Positions 49,043-57,708 are shown, numbered from the stretch's first letter. The stretch is DNA of 64,000 nucleotides from an uncultured Oscillospiraceae bacterium (GCA_934561175.1 CAKTFW010000003.1:7613-71612); one strand, 5' to 3'. Notes: generated by a model from the letters alone, not told the origin. Made by a program: numbers and translations.

Positions 49043-51334
49043 TTATTTCAGATAATAGAGCATCTTTGCCACCTGTGCACGGGTTACGCTGCCGGTGGGA
49101 TTCAGTTTTCCATTTGAACCGGAAATCACGCCCTGTGCCACCATCGCCGAGACATAGTCCCGCGCCCAGTCGGCAACCGCAGCACGGTCTGAAAAGGCGG
49201 AGAGATCGTCCCGCGCCTCTCCCAGTGTCTGCGCACGACCGAGAATCGTCATGGCCTCCTGCCGGGAAATGGTACCATTGGGTTTTGCCAGCAGCTGACC
49301 TCCGGTATTACTGCCGGTCACATAGCCCAACGCATAGGCCGCCCGCATGGATGGCAGCGCCCACGATGCAATCTGATCCAGATCTGCAAAGGGCAGCTCC
49401 ACCGCAGCGTAATCCGCCGGGTTAACGCCTACGGCACGGATCAGCGCCACTGTGAACTCCTGCCGGGTCATATTGTCATCCGGTCGGAAGATCAGCGCCC
49501 CCGCCGCATTGGTTGAACCGGTCAGCACGCCGTCCTGGTAGAGCTTTTCCACCATGTCTGCCGCCCAATGTCCCTTCATATCAGCCATAGAAAGCGCTTT
49601 GGCCTGCACCGTAATCGGAATGGTCACCGCCGCGCTGCCGCACCGCGCGGTCAGACTTCCACTGCGTGCCTCATAGATCGTTGCAGCGGTGAACACGCCG
49701 TTCGCATCCACCGTACCGATATTGCCGGAAACCGACCACTGAAAGCTTGCATTCTCCGCATAAACCGGCAGGCTGTTATATTTTGCACTCGCCGCAAAGC
49801 TGACGGCAGATCCAGCGGAAACCGTGGTACCCGTACTACTGCTGAGCGCCTTGCCGCCGCGGGAAATCGTAATCGTGGAGGGTGCGTCGATAATCCGGAC
49901 ATTGACCTGCCCGGCCGCATTTTCCGAAGCGGCCTGCACTGTGGCCGTTCCCGCCGCTCCGGCTGTAAAGACGCGGCCGTCCATCGTTCCGCCCTCCGCC
50001 GAATAGGTGATCTTCTCCGGCACTGCCGCAGTGCGATAATCATCGTCCGTGGCCGTCACAGCAAAGGAAATCTGACCGTCTGGCAGCGCGATGGCATCAT
50101 AGGGATACAGATGGAGCAGGGAGGCTTCCTCCGCCGCCTGCGTATCCATAGTCAAAAAGATAAAGTTTGCGCATTTGCGCTGGGAACCGTCCGACGGTTT
50201 GTTCAGCGTAGAGAGCGAATCATAGCCGGGATAGCTGCCGCCCAGGATCGTGGAGCCGCCGCCATCCAGATTCAGCGCCGTGACGCAGCTAAGCTCTGCC
50301 ATGCGTGCCGCCAGTTCCTTGAGCGTCAAACCGGCGGAATAGCCGGTCTGCAAGCCGTCTATTGTATAGAGCACCACCGACCCGTCCGCCCGGACGCCGA
50401 CCGCAGTCCGGCAGGTTCTCCGTGCCGCCGAATCCAGCGTAAAGCTCTCATGTGCGCGGCCATTCGTCACCAGCAGATCACCGCCGCCGCATGCGTAGAC
50501 CACATCGGCCCAATCCGCACTGACTTTGGTCTTTACGGTCACCGTATCGCCCGCCTTCAGCTTCTGCAAATCGGTCAGCGCGGTTTTATAGGCCGTATCC
50601 ATCGCGACCGACAGCACAAAGCCACCCTCTGGAATCTCACAGGAATAGCACTCGCCCGCAAAGCGCACCGACAGTTCCAGTTCGTCGGAAAGCCCCAGCG
50701 TCGTCTGCGCCGGATCCACCGGTGCCAGCACTACATTATAGCAGTCCAATGTATTCTTTGTATAAGTGTCAAAATCTCTGGAGTAGAGCACAATGCCGTT
50801 GTTCTTCGTCGCGGCCTTGTTATAGTTGATCACCACAGTCGCCGCCGTACCCTCGTCCAGCGTCACATACAGCTGCGGCGTGCCGATCACCGCCGTGCCG
50901 TCCGCCCGGAAGCCCACCGCATTATTATTGCCGGAAGAGCGCAGCACGCCGTCTGTGACAATCAGGCCAATCGGCATGCCGTTAGCCAGCTCAAAAAAGC
51001 TGCCGTTGATTCCGGCCACCACCGTCTTGCCCTGTTTTTTCGCCCAGTCCGCCAGATAACTCATCGTGCTGCGGCCATAAAGTGTTGTACCGAACACCAC
51101 TGTGGGCTGCACCGTGTCGTTCGGCGTATATGTAATCACATGTTCGGTCTGCCTGGACGACAGCGCCGAATTCCAATAAACACCAGTCTGCACCGAAGTC
51201 TGCGTACCGACCTGCAGATCGTCCTGCTTCAAAACCCCGCCGACCGATGCCGCCAGGCAGCTGCTGGCCAGCAGCACCGCTGCCAGCAAGGCCGCCAGAC
51301 TCCGGCGGACTTTGGATCCAATTGGTATGTGCAT
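49043..51334 (-). CDS. SLH-anchored phosphodiester glycosidase (NAGPA domain)
   Basis: A 763-residue exported protein. Signal peptide to about residue 29; a NAGPA (phosphodiester glycosidase, 'uncovering enzyme'-like) domain at about 85-350 with the signature VVAGINGSFFE, GVRADGSVVLYTIDG and ALNLDGGGSTIL; then beta domains with Big-type sequence at about 375-590; and three SLH repeats at about 590-763 that anchor it to the wall. NAGPA enzymes remove N-acetylglucosamine from phosphodiesters, so teichoic-acid-like wall polymers or host glycans are possible substrates. Single gene with its own promoter. Confidence 0.92.
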   Translation of the reverse strand: MHIPIGSKVRRSLAALLAAVLLASSCLAASVGGVLKQDDLQVGTQTSVQTGVYWNSALSSRQTEHVITYTPNDTVQPTVVFGTTLYGRSTMSYLADWAKKQGKTVVAGINGSFFELANGMPIGLIVTDGVLRSSGNNNAVGFRADGTAVIGTPQLYVTLDEGTAATVVINYNKAATKNNGIVLYSRDFDTYTKNTLDCYNVVLAPVDPAQTTLGLSDELELSVRFAGECYSCEIPEGGFVLSVAMDTAYKTALTDLQKLKAGDTVTVKTKVSADWADVVYACGGGDLLVTNGRAHESFTLDSAARRTCRTAVGVRADGSVVLYTIDGLQTGYSAGLTLKELAARMAELSCVTALNLDGGGSTILGGSYPGYDSLSTLNKPSDGSQRKCANFIFLTMDTQAAEEASLLHLYPYDAIALPDGQISFAVTATDDDYRTAAVPEKITYSAEGGTMDGRVFTAGAAGTATVQAASENAAGQVNVRIIDAPSTITISRGGKALSSSTGTTVSAGSAVSFAASAKYNSLPVYAENASFQWSVSGNIGTVDANGVFTAATIYEARSGSLTARCGSAAVTIPITVQAKALSMADMKGHWAADMVEKLYQDGVLTGSTNAAGALIFRPDDNMTRQEFTVALIRAVGVNPADYAAVELPFADLDQIASWALPSMRAAYALGYVTGSNTGGQLLAKPNGTISRQEAMTILGRAQTLGEARDDLSAFSDRAAVADWARDYVSAMVAQGVISGSNGKLNPTGSVTRAQVAKMLYYLK

Positions 51335-51362
51335 GGTTTGTCCCTCCCGTTCAGATTTCTCT

Positions 51363-51391
51363 ATGGTAGCACAGTTTTACATTTATGTAAA
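51363..51391 (-). promoter_or_regulatory. Promoter and palindrome of the phosphodiester glycosidase gene
   Basis: Minus strand TTTACA (51386-51391), 17-bp spacer ending in TGC, TACCAT (51363-51368). The perfect palindrome TTTACATTTATGTAAA (51376-51391) covers the -35 box and could be an operator. Confidence 0.6.
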
Positions 51392-51417
51392 CTGATTTTC
51401 TTTTAATTTTTTCAATT

Positions 51418-51491
51418 CTGTCAAGCAATTTCCCTTGACATTTTTTCAGCTGTCCGCTATAATCAAAAAGCTGTCAAGCAATTTCCCTTGA
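51418..51491 (+). repeat. 21-bp direct repeat with internal palindrome around the ylxM-ffh promoter
   Basis: An identical 21-bp sequence occurs at 51418-51438 and 51471-51491, 53 bp apart. Each contains the inverted pair TCAAG-N8-CTTGA. The first copy overlaps the -35 box; the second lies just after the predicted transcript start. This is an operator-like arrangement. Confidence 0.8.
51435..51463 (+). promoter_or_regulatory. Promoter of ylxM-ffh
   Basis: TTGACA (51435-51440), 17-bp spacer, TATAAT (51458-51463): a full consensus promoter. Confidence 0.88.
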
Positions 51492-51505
51492 AAGTGGGGT
51501 CCAAC

Positions 51506-51850
51506 TTGAAACACAACACACTGGAGCTGACCCTGCTGTTCGATTATTACAGCGAACTGTTGACCGCCAAGCAGCGGGAACTGTTCGATCTGCATTACAA
51601 TCAGGATCTGAGCCTCGGCGAAATCGCCGAAAATGAGGGCATCTCGCGGCAGGGCGTTCATGACGCCATCGCCCGCGCAGAGACAGTGCTGACGGAGTTT
51701 GAAGCGAAAACCGGCTGTGCCGCGCGGATCCGCGCGCTGGAGCTGGCGCTCGACCAGATTACCGCTGCCGCAGAAGCCATCGCCGCAGGCGGCGACGCCG
51801 CCGCCCTTGCAGCGCAGATCCTCGCCACCGTTCACGCGGCAAAGGAGTAA
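51506..51850 (+). CDS. ylxM: YlxM, signal recognition particle-associated regulator
   Basis: A 114-residue helix-turn-helix protein of the YlxM/p13 family, the usual neighbour of ffh. LLFDYYSELLTAKQRELFDLHYNQDLSLGEIAENEGISRQGVHDAI gives the sigma-4-like helix-turn-helix. It modulates the signal recognition particle GTPases. Start is TTG at 51506, chosen because homologs begin close to LTLLFDYY; a TTG at 51488 is also open. The ribosome site (GTGGGG) is weak. Confidence 0.9.
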   Translation: MKHNTLELTLLFDYYSELLTAKQRELFDLHYNQDLSLGEIAENEGISRQGVHDAIARAETVLTEFEAKTGCAARIRALELALDQITAAAEAIAAGGDAAALAAQILATVHAAKE

Positions 51851-51854
51851 CGCC

Positions 51855-53222
51855 ATGGCATTTGAAGGCCTGACCGAAAAACTCTCCGGCGTATTCAAAC
51901 GGCTGCGCAGCAAAGGCCGCCTGACGGAGGCCGATGTCAAAGCTGCAATGCGGGAAATCCGCCTGGCGCTGTTGGAGGCCGATGTCAGCTACAAGGTCGT
52001 CAAGGACTTTGTCAAAGACACCACCGAGCGCTGCGTCGGCGCCGATGTGCTGGAGAGTCTGACCCCCGCCCAGATGATCGTCAAGATTGTCAACCAATCC
52101 CTGACGGAGCTGATGGGCAGCGAAAATCAAAAATTAACCATCGCGTCCAAGCCCCCTACAGTTGTGATGCTGGTGGGTCTGCAGGGCGCCGGTAAAACAA
52201 CCAACGGCGCAAAGCTCGCAGGCTATATGAAACGGCAGGGCAAGCGCCCGCTGCTCGTCGCCTGCGATGTATACCGTCCGGCCGCCATCCGGCAGTTGGA
52301 AATCGTCGGTGAAAAGCTGGAGATCCCGGTGTTCCAGATGGGGCAAGGAAATCCAGTGGACATTGCAAAGGCCGCGCTGGTTCACGCGGAAAAGCACGGC
52401 AACGATATGGTATTTCTGGACACCGCCGGTCGGCTGCATGTGGATGAAGCCCTGATGCAGGAACTGCAGGCCATTAAGGACGCCGTACACCCGGATGAAA
52501 TCCTGCTGGTGGTCGACGCAATGACCGGCCAGGACGCCGTCAATGTGGCACAGAGCTTTAACGACCAACTGGACATCAACGGCGTGATGCTGACCAAGCT
52601 CGACGGCGACGCCCGCGGCGGCGCAGCGCTTTCGGTCAAAGCTGTCACCGGAAAGCCGATCAAGTTCGCCGGTATCGGCGAAAAGCTGGAAGATATTGAG
52701 CCGTTCCATCCCGACCGCATGGCCTCCCGTATTCTCGGCATGGGCGATGTGCTGACGCTGATTGAAAAGGCCGAAGCCGCCTTTGATCAGAAGAAAGCCG
52801 CAGAGCTGGAGCAGAAGCTCCGCTCCAGCAAGTTTACCCTGCAGGATTATTACGACCAGCTCGTCCAGCTCAAAAGTATGGGCAACCTGCAGGATGTACT
52901 TGGCATGATGCCCGGTATGGGCAACCTGAAAAATGTGGAGATTGATGAGAAAGCCATGGCGCGTACCGAGGCGCTGATCCTCTCCATGACCCCCTATGAG
53001 CGGGAAAATCCCGCTGTGCTGAACCACAGCCGCAAGCGCCGCGTCGCAGCCGGTGCAGGCGCCAGTGTGGAAGAGCTGAACCGGCTGCTCAAACAGTTTG
53101 CCGCCATGCAGACGCTGGTCAAGCAGATGTCCGGCCCCGGCGCCAAGAAAAAGCTGAAAGGCCTGTCCAAAATGGGCGGTCTCGGCGGCATGGGCGGCGG
53201 CTTCCGCTTCCCCGGCATGTAA
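51855..53222 (+). CDS. ffh: Signal recognition particle protein Ffh
   Basis: A 455-residue GTPase that binds 4.5S RNA and signal peptides. N domain (FEGLTEKLSGVFKRLRSKG), G domain with the P-loop GLQGAGKTT near residue 108, DTAGRLHVDE and TKLDGDARGG. The methionine-rich M domain (LGMMPGMGNLKN...) ends in a glycine-rich GGLGGMGGGFRFPGM tail. AAGGAG is 7 bases before the ATG at 51855. Confidence 0.98.
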   Translation: MAFEGLTEKLSGVFKRLRSKGRLTEADVKAAMREIRLALLEADVSYKVVKDFVKDTTERCVGADVLESLTPAQMIVKIVNQSLTELMGSENQKLTIASKPPTVVMLVGLQGAGKTTNGAKLAGYMKRQGKRPLLVACDVYRPAAIRQLEIVGEKLEIPVFQMGQGNPVDIAKAALVHAEKHGNDMVFLDTAGRLHVDEALMQELQAIKDAVHPDEILLVVDAMTGQDAVNVAQSFNDQLDINGVMLTKLDGDARGGAALSVKAVTGKPIKFAGIGEKLEDIEPFHPDRMASRILGMGDVLTLIEKAEAAFDQKKAAELEQKLRSSKFTLQDYYDQLVQLKSMGNLQDVLGMMPGMGNLKNVEIDEKAMARTEALILSMTPYERENPAVLNHSRKRRVAAGAGASVEELNRLLKQFAAMQTLVKQMSGPGAKKKLKGLSKMGGLGGMGGGFRFPGM

Positions 53223-53283
53223 CAAGTTCGCTAAGCCACAGGCTTTCCGATAGATTTTGAAATTTTTATGTGAGGTGAACCCC

Positions 53284-53526
53284 ATGGTAAAGATCAGACT
53301 CCGCAGAATGGGTGCGAAGAAGACTCCTTTCTACCGCATCGTTGTCGCTGACTCCCGCAGCCCCCGCGACGGCCGCTGCATCGAAGAGATCGGCACTTAT
53401 GATCCGCTGACCAACCCGGCTACCGTGAAAGTTGACGCCGACAAGGTCAAGGCCTGGATCCAGAACGGCGCTCAGCCCACCGACACCGTTCGTGGCCTGC
53501 TGAAGAAGAACGGCATCATCGAATAA
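53284..53526 (+). CDS. rpsP: Ribosomal protein S16
   Basis: An 80-residue 30S protein with the family start VKIRLRRMGAKKTPFYRIVV and the RSPRDGRCIEEIGTYDP motif. GAGGTGA precedes the ATG at 53284. The codon choice is uniform, as expected of a highly expressed gene. Confidence 0.98.
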   Translation: MVKIRLRRMGAKKTPFYRIVVADSRSPRDGRCIEEIGTYDPLTNPATVKVDADKVKAWIQNGAQPTDTVRGLLKKNGIIE

Positions 53527-53538
53527 GGAAGTGCGCTG

Positions 53539-53766
53539 ATGAAGGATCTCCTGCTTTATATCGCCAAAAACCTGGTGGATAACCCCGACCAGGTCACGGT
53601 AAACGAGATCGACGGTGAGGAAACCGTGCTGGAGCTTCGGGTCGCACCCGAAGACATGGGCAAGGTCATTGGCCGTCAGGGACGGATCGCCCGCGAAATT
53701 CGCGCCGTGATCAAGTCTGTCGCACAGCGGCAGGGGAAAAAGGTTACGGTGGAAATCGTCGACTGA
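53539..53766 (+). CDS. khpA: KH-domain RNA-binding protein KhpA
   Basis: A 75-residue single KH domain protein (YlqC). The KH loop is VIGRQGRIAREIRAV near residue 45. With KhpB it binds RNA and affects cell-wall elongation in Gram-positives. It lies 12 bases after rpsP. Confidence 0.95.
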   Translation: MKDLLLYIAKNLVDNPDQVTVNEIDGEETVLELRVAPEDMGKVIGRQGRIAREIRAVIKSVAQRQGKKVTVEIVD

Positions 53767-53770
53767 CCCA

Positions 53771-53803
53771 AATGCGTGGCTATTTGATAGCCGCGCATTT
53801 TTT
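53771..53803 (+). terminator. Terminator of ylxM-ffh-rpsP-khpA
   Basis: AATGCGTGGCTA/TAGCCGCGCATT stem (one G-U pair), 5-base loop, then TTTT. Confidence 0.8.
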
Positions 53804-53834
53804 CTGCCCATCGGCACGCCGTCTTATTTTTATA

Positions 53835-53863
53835 TTGGAAACCGCGCGCCGGATTGCTATAAT
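53835..53863 (+). promoter_or_regulatory. Promoter of rimM-trmD-sirtuin
   Basis: TTGGAA (53835-53840), 17-bp spacer ending in TGC, TATAAT (53858-53863). Confidence 0.75.
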
Positions 53864-53888
53864 AGATCCAAACAACAGGAGGCATAGC

Positions 53889-54389
53889 ATGGAACAATCA
53901 CTTTTACAGGCTGGCAAGGTGGTCAGCACCCATGGCATCCGTGGTGAAATTAAAATTCTGCCTTGGGCGGACGGACCGGAATTTCTGCTGAATTTTGAAA
54001 CGCTGTATCTCGACGGTACCCCTTATACCGTCACCGCTGCGCGGGTGCAGAAGGGCTGCGTTGTCTGTCATCTCGCCGGTGTGGATGATGTCACCGCTGC
54101 GCAAACGCTGCGGAATCAAATCGTCTGCATCGACCGCAGCGAGGCCCAGCTGGAAACGGGCGCGTTCTTCATCGCCGATCTGATCGGCCTTCCCGTCTAT
54201 GAGGAAGACGGCACGGCGCTTGGAGCTGTACGGGAGGTCATTCCGATGCCCGCAGGCGATGTTCTGGTGGTGCGGGGCGAAAGGGAGTATCAGATTCCCA
54301 ATGTCCGTGCGTTTGTGCGGGAAATCTCCATGGAAGACCGGCGGATTACCGTCCATCTGATTGAGGGGCTGCAGACCGATGCGAATTGA
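53889..54389 (+). CDS. rimM: Ribosome maturation factor RimM
   Basis: A 166-residue 30S assembly factor. The first domain begins QAGKVVSTHGIRGEIKILPW and the PRC-barrel domain starts near DLIGLPVYEEDG, with VLVV and IPNVRAFVREI. AGGAGG is 6 bases before the ATG at 53889. The end overlaps trmD by 11 bases. Confidence 0.96.
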   Translation: MEQSLLQAGKVVSTHGIRGEIKILPWADGPEFLLNFETLYLDGTPYTVTAARVQKGCVVCHLAGVDDVTAAQTLRNQIVCIDRSEAQLETGAFFIADLIGLPVYEEDGTALGAVREVIPMPAGDVLVVRGEREYQIPNVRAFVREISMEDRRITVHLIEGLQTDAN

Positions 54390-55155
54390 TATTATGACGC
54401 TGTTCTCCGATACCGTGGGCGATATGATGAACGAGAGCATCCTGGGCCGCGCCCAGGAGCGTAACCTGATCCGCATCGAAGCACACCAGATCCGGGATTA
54501 TACCACCAACAAACAGAATCAGGTGGACGACTACCCCTACGGGGGCGGCCGCGGCGCCGTCATGCAGGCCGATCCGCTCTATAACTGCTGGACCCATTTG
54601 TGCGACGAGGCCGGCGGTCCGGTGCACACCATCTATATGAGTCCCGCCGGGAAAACCTTTACCCAGAACGACGCCAAGCGGCTTCTGCAGTATGACAATC
54701 TGATTCTTGTCTGCGGCCACTATGAGGGAATCGACGAGCGCTTTATTGAAGAATGCGTCGACGAAGAGCTGTCCCTTGGCGATTTTGTACTGACTGGCGG
54801 CGAAATTCCGGCGATGGCCGTAGCCGACGCAGTAGCCCGGATGGTGCCCGGCGTCCTCGCCGATCCGGAGTGCTTTGAGGATGAAAGCCACTACAACGGG
54901 ATGCTGGAATACCCGCAATACAGCCGTCCGGAAATCTGGCACGGTCTGGCCGTACCCGCAATTCTCCGCTCCGGCCATCACGAAAATATCAGAAAATGGC
55001 GGCGAAAGCAGTCGATTCTGCGCACCAGAACCCGCCGTCCGGATCTGTATGAAAAGCTGGACCTTTCCAGCAAGCAGGACAAGAAGCTTTTACGGGAATT
55101 GGAGGAAGAATATGGATCAGGCAATTGCAACCCTGAAGCAGTGGATTGCGGATAG
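54379..55155 (+). CDS. trmD: tRNA (guanine-N1)-methyltransferase
   Basis: A 258-residue SPOUT-fold enzyme that methylates G37 of tRNAs to prevent frameshifting. Hallmarks: MRIDIMTLF start, YPYGGGRGAVMQADP, VCGHYEGIDERF, the knotted SLGDFVLTGGEIPAM and the C-terminal RRPDLYEK region. It begins within the end of rimM. Its last 44 bases overlap the sirtuin gene. Confidence 0.97.
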   Translation: MRIDIMTLFSDTVGDMMNESILGRAQERNLIRIEAHQIRDYTTNKQNQVDDYPYGGGRGAVMQADPLYNCWTHLCDEAGGPVHTIYMSPAGKTFTQNDAKRLLQYDNLILVCGHYEGIDERFIEECVDEELSLGDFVLTGGEIPAMAVADAVARMVPGVLADPECFEDESHYNGMLEYPQYSRPEIWHGLAVPAILRSGHHENIRKWRRKQSILRTRTRRPDLYEKLDLSSKQDKKLLRELEEEYGSGNCNPEAVDCG

Positions 55156-55828
55156 CGACAATATCGTCTTTTTCGGCGGCGCGGGTGTCTCTACAGAGTC
55201 CGGTATCAAGGATTTCCGCAGTGTGGACGGCCTGTACTCGATGAAGTTCCGCTATCCGCCGGAAACGATGCTGAGTCATTCCTTCTATGAGACCCACACG
55301 CAGGAATTTTTCGACTTCTACCGGGATAAGCTGCTGCCGCTGGATTTCGAGCCGAATGCGGCGCACAAAAAGCTGGCCGAGCTGGAACAGGCTGGAAAAC
55401 TTCGCGCCATTGTCACGCAGAATGTGGATGGCCTGCACACCAAAGCCGGTTCCAAAAAAGTCTACGAGCTGCATGGTTCCTGCTACCGCAATTACTGCAC
55501 CCGCTGCGGAAAATTCTACGGTCCGGAATTCATCCGCGACAGTGTTGGGATTCCCCGCTGCAGCTGCGGCGGCATCGTCAAGCCCGATGTGGTGCTCTAC
55601 GAAGAGGGACTGGATCAGGAATGTATCGAGGGTGCGGTCCGCGCCATTGCCGCGGCTGAGGTACTGATTGTCGGCGGCACCAGCCTGACCGTCTATCCGG
55701 CTGCCGGATTGCTGCAGTACTACCGCGGCAACAAGCTGGTACTGATTAACCGGGATCCAACCAGCGCCGATCATTCGGCAAATCTCACAATTCACGCCCC
55801 CATTGGTGAAGTTTTTTCACAAATTTAA
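55112..55828 (+). CDS. NAD-dependent protein deacylase (sirtuin)
   Basis: A 238-residue Sir2-family enzyme: NAD site GGAGVSTESGIKDFRS near residue 20, TQNVDGLHTKAG near 100, catalytic histidine in YELHGS near 116, and a zinc ribbon with CTRCGK and CSCGG cysteines. VGGTSLTVYPAAG is typical of bacterial CobB-type sirtuins. It removes acyl groups from lysines. The start (GGAGG, 6 bases upstream) lies inside trmD, so it is coupled to the trmD operon. Confidence 0.95.
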   Translation: MDQAIATLKQWIADSDNIVFFGGAGVSTESGIKDFRSVDGLYSMKFRYPPETMLSHSFYETHTQEFFDFYRDKLLPLDFEPNAAHKKLAELEQAGKLRAIVTQNVDGLHTKAGSKKVYELHGSCYRNYCTRCGKFYGPEFIRDSVGIPRCSCGGIVKPDVVLYEEGLDQECIEGAVRAIAAAEVLIVGGTSLTVYPAAGLLQYYRGNKLVLINRDPTSADHSANLTIHAPIGEVFSQI

Positions 55829-55838
55829 CACAACATGA

Positions 55839-55866
55839 TTGACAAATGCCCCCTACCCGCTAAAAT
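55839..55866 (+). promoter_or_regulatory. Promoter of the hydroxyacid dehydrogenase gene
   Basis: TTGACA (55839-55844), 16-bp spacer, TAAAAT (55861-55866). Confidence 0.75.
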
Positions 55867-55870
55867 CTAG

Positions 55871-55888
55871 GGTAGTTACGAAATTACC
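55871..55888 (+). repeat. Inverted repeat at the transcription start of the hydroxyacid dehydrogenase gene
   Basis: GGTAGTTACGAAATTACC has 7-bp arms (one G-T pair) around a 4-base centre. It begins 5 bases after the -10 box and could be an operator or a 5' mRNA hairpin. Confidence 0.45.
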
Positions 55889-55906
55889 AACAACGGAGGA
55901 GTTTTG

Positions 55907-56890
55907 ATGGGAAAATTTAAGGTCGTTATCACAGACCGCGAATATGAAAATATTGATAATGAGCTGCGTATTCTGAAAGAAATCGACGCCGATGTCTACG
56001 ACTATCAGCTGCGCGATCCGAAAGAGATTGTAAAGGTTGCTGCCGATGCAGACGCTGTCATCTTCCAGTATGCCAACATCAACCGGGCGCTGATTGAGCA
56101 GATGCCCAAGTGCAAAATTATTGCAAAATACGCCACCGGCACCGACGGTGTGGATATTGACGCCGCTACGGAGCACGGTATTTACTATACAAATGTCATG
56201 GACTACTGCACCGATGAGGTCTCCGACCATGCTGTCGCCATGATTCTGGCACATTCCCGCAGCCTGTTTACCTACAGCCGCTATGTGGCCGGCGGAAACT
56301 GGTACGGCAAGCCGAAGAAGGTACATCGCCTGCGCGACCAGATTATCGGCGTTGTCGGCTTTGGCCGGATCGCCCGCGCCGTCGTATCCAAGCTGCGCCC
56401 GATGTGTGACCATATCTGGGCATACGATCCCTCCCCCAATCCCGAACTGATGAAGGAATACGGCGTGGAACAGAAGACCTTTGAAGAGCTGGTGGAAGGT
56501 GCCGACATCATCACCATCCACACGCCGCTGACCGACGATACCTTCCATATGTTCAACCGAACCACCTTTGAGAAGATGAAATCCACCGCAGCGATTATCA
56601 ATGTTGCCCGCGGCGCCGTCATCTCGCAGGAGGATCTGATTTGGGCGCTGAACCGCAAGGAAATTATCGGCGCGGCGCTCGATGTGCTGGAGCATGAGCC
56701 AGTCGAGTTCGACAGCCCGCTGGTTGGCCGCAGCAATGTCATTATAACGCCGCACACCGCCTGGTACTCCATTGAATCCCAGGCGCAGCTGCAGTCCACC
56801 CCGGCGGAGGAAGTGGTTCGCGCACTGACCGGCCAGATTCCGAAGAATATCGTCAACAAAGAGGTTTTGAAAGTTCTCGGCAAAGCCTGA
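55907..56890 (+). CDS. D-2-hydroxyacid dehydrogenase
   Basis: A 327-residue NAD-dependent dehydrogenase of the phosphoglycerate dehydrogenase/CtBP type. The Rossmann loop VGFGRIARAV is near residue 150, the substrate arginine in NVARGAVI near 232, and the catalytic histidine in TPHTAWYS near 284. The C-terminal-binding-protein-like branch (KIIAKYATGTDGVDID, MDYCTDEVSDHAVAMIL) suggests D-lactate- or hydroxypyruvate-like substrates; it need not be serine biosynthesis. ATG at 55907 follows GGAGGAG. Confidence 0.9.
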   Translation: MGKFKVVITDREYENIDNELRILKEIDADVYDYQLRDPKEIVKVAADADAVIFQYANINRALIEQMPKCKIIAKYATGTDGVDIDAATEHGIYYTNVMDYCTDEVSDHAVAMILAHSRSLFTYSRYVAGGNWYGKPKKVHRLRDQIIGVVGFGRIARAVVSKLRPMCDHIWAYDPSPNPELMKEYGVEQKTFEELVEGADIITIHTPLTDDTFHMFNRTTFEKMKSTAAIINVARGAVISQEDLIWALNRKEIIGAALDVLEHEPVEFDSPLVGRSNVIITPHTAWYSIESQAQLQSTPAEEVVRALTGQIPKNIVNKEVLKVLGKA

Positions 56891-56901
56891 TACAATCCTC
56901 T

Positions 56902-56940
56902 AAAAAGGCCCGGTTCTCCAACAGAGAACCGGGCCTTTTT
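56902..56940 (+). terminator. Terminator of the hydroxyacid dehydrogenase gene
   Basis: A 17-bp stem (AAAAAGGCCCGGTTCTC and complement) with a 5-base loop; symmetric, and the convergent ABC gene stops right after it. Confidence 0.9.
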
Positions 56941-57708
56941 TCAGGTTTCCAAGTATCGTTCCAGGAACTGCCGTGTTCTGGCTTCCTTCGGATGGTTAAT
57001 CACCGCATCCGGGGTACCGTGCTCTACGACAAACCCCTTGTCCATAAACACAATCTCATCTGCCACATCCCGCGCAAAGGCCATCTCGTGGGTCACGATA
57101 ATCATCGTTGTCCGCTGCTCAGCCAGATTCCGGATCACGCGCAGCACTTCCCCCGTCAACTCCGGATCCAGTGCCGAGGTCGGCTCGTCAAAGCACAGAA
57201 TATCAGGCTTCATGGCCAGTGCCCGCGCAATGGCGACACGCTGCTGCTGACCGCCGGAGAGCTGATGCGGATAGTGCCCCGCCCGGTCTGCCAGACCCAT
57301 CTGCTCCAGCAGGGTCATTCCCTCTTCGCGGATTGTCTCGCGGCTCTCGCCGCCGTGCTCCTTCGCCAACAGCTCCCGCGCCAAAGTCACATTCTGCAGC
57401 GCCGTGTACTGTGGGAACAAATTGAAGTTCTGAAACACCAATCCAAAATGGAGCCGCTTGGTGCGAATCTCATTTTCCTTCTGCGTTTCGGGATTCGCCG
57501 CGTCAAAGATCACCTTTCCGCCAACTGCAATCGTACCGGCATCCGGTGTCTCCAGAAAATTCAGGCATCGCAGCAGTGTCGTCTTACCGGAGCCGGAAGA
57601 ACCAATAATCGACATCGTCTGCCCCTGTTCCAGTGAAAAGCTGATGTCATGGAGTACCTGTGTGGCACCGAAATGCTTTTCAATATGATTCACTTCCAAA
57701 ATTGCCAT
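56941..57708 (-). CDS. Polar amino acid ABC transporter ATP-binding protein
   Basis: A 255-residue ATPase: Walker A GSSGSGKTTLL near residue 37, signature LSGGQQQRVAIARA near 145, Walker B ILCFDEPTSALDP, and the H-loop VTHEMAFARDVAD. This is the GlnQ/ArtP/HisP type. Third gene in the order binding protein, permease, ATPase. Confidence 0.96.
   Translation of the reverse strand: MAILEVNHIEKHFGATQVLHDISFSLEQGQTMSIIGSSGSGKTTLLRCLNFLETPDAGTIAVGGKVIFDAANPETQKENEIRTKRLHFGLVFQNFNLFPQYTALQNVTLARELLAKEHGGESRETIREEGMTLLEQMGLADRAGHYPHQLSGGQQQRVAIARALAMKPDILCFDEPTSALDPELTGEVLRVIRNLAEQRTTMIIVTHEMAFARDVADEIVFMDKGFVVEHGTPDAVINHPKEARTRQFLERYLET

Noticed and set aside
49568..51406. 612-residue open frame on the plus strand
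   Set aside because: Antisense of the SLH-NAGPA gene; histidine/arginine-rich shadow sequence.
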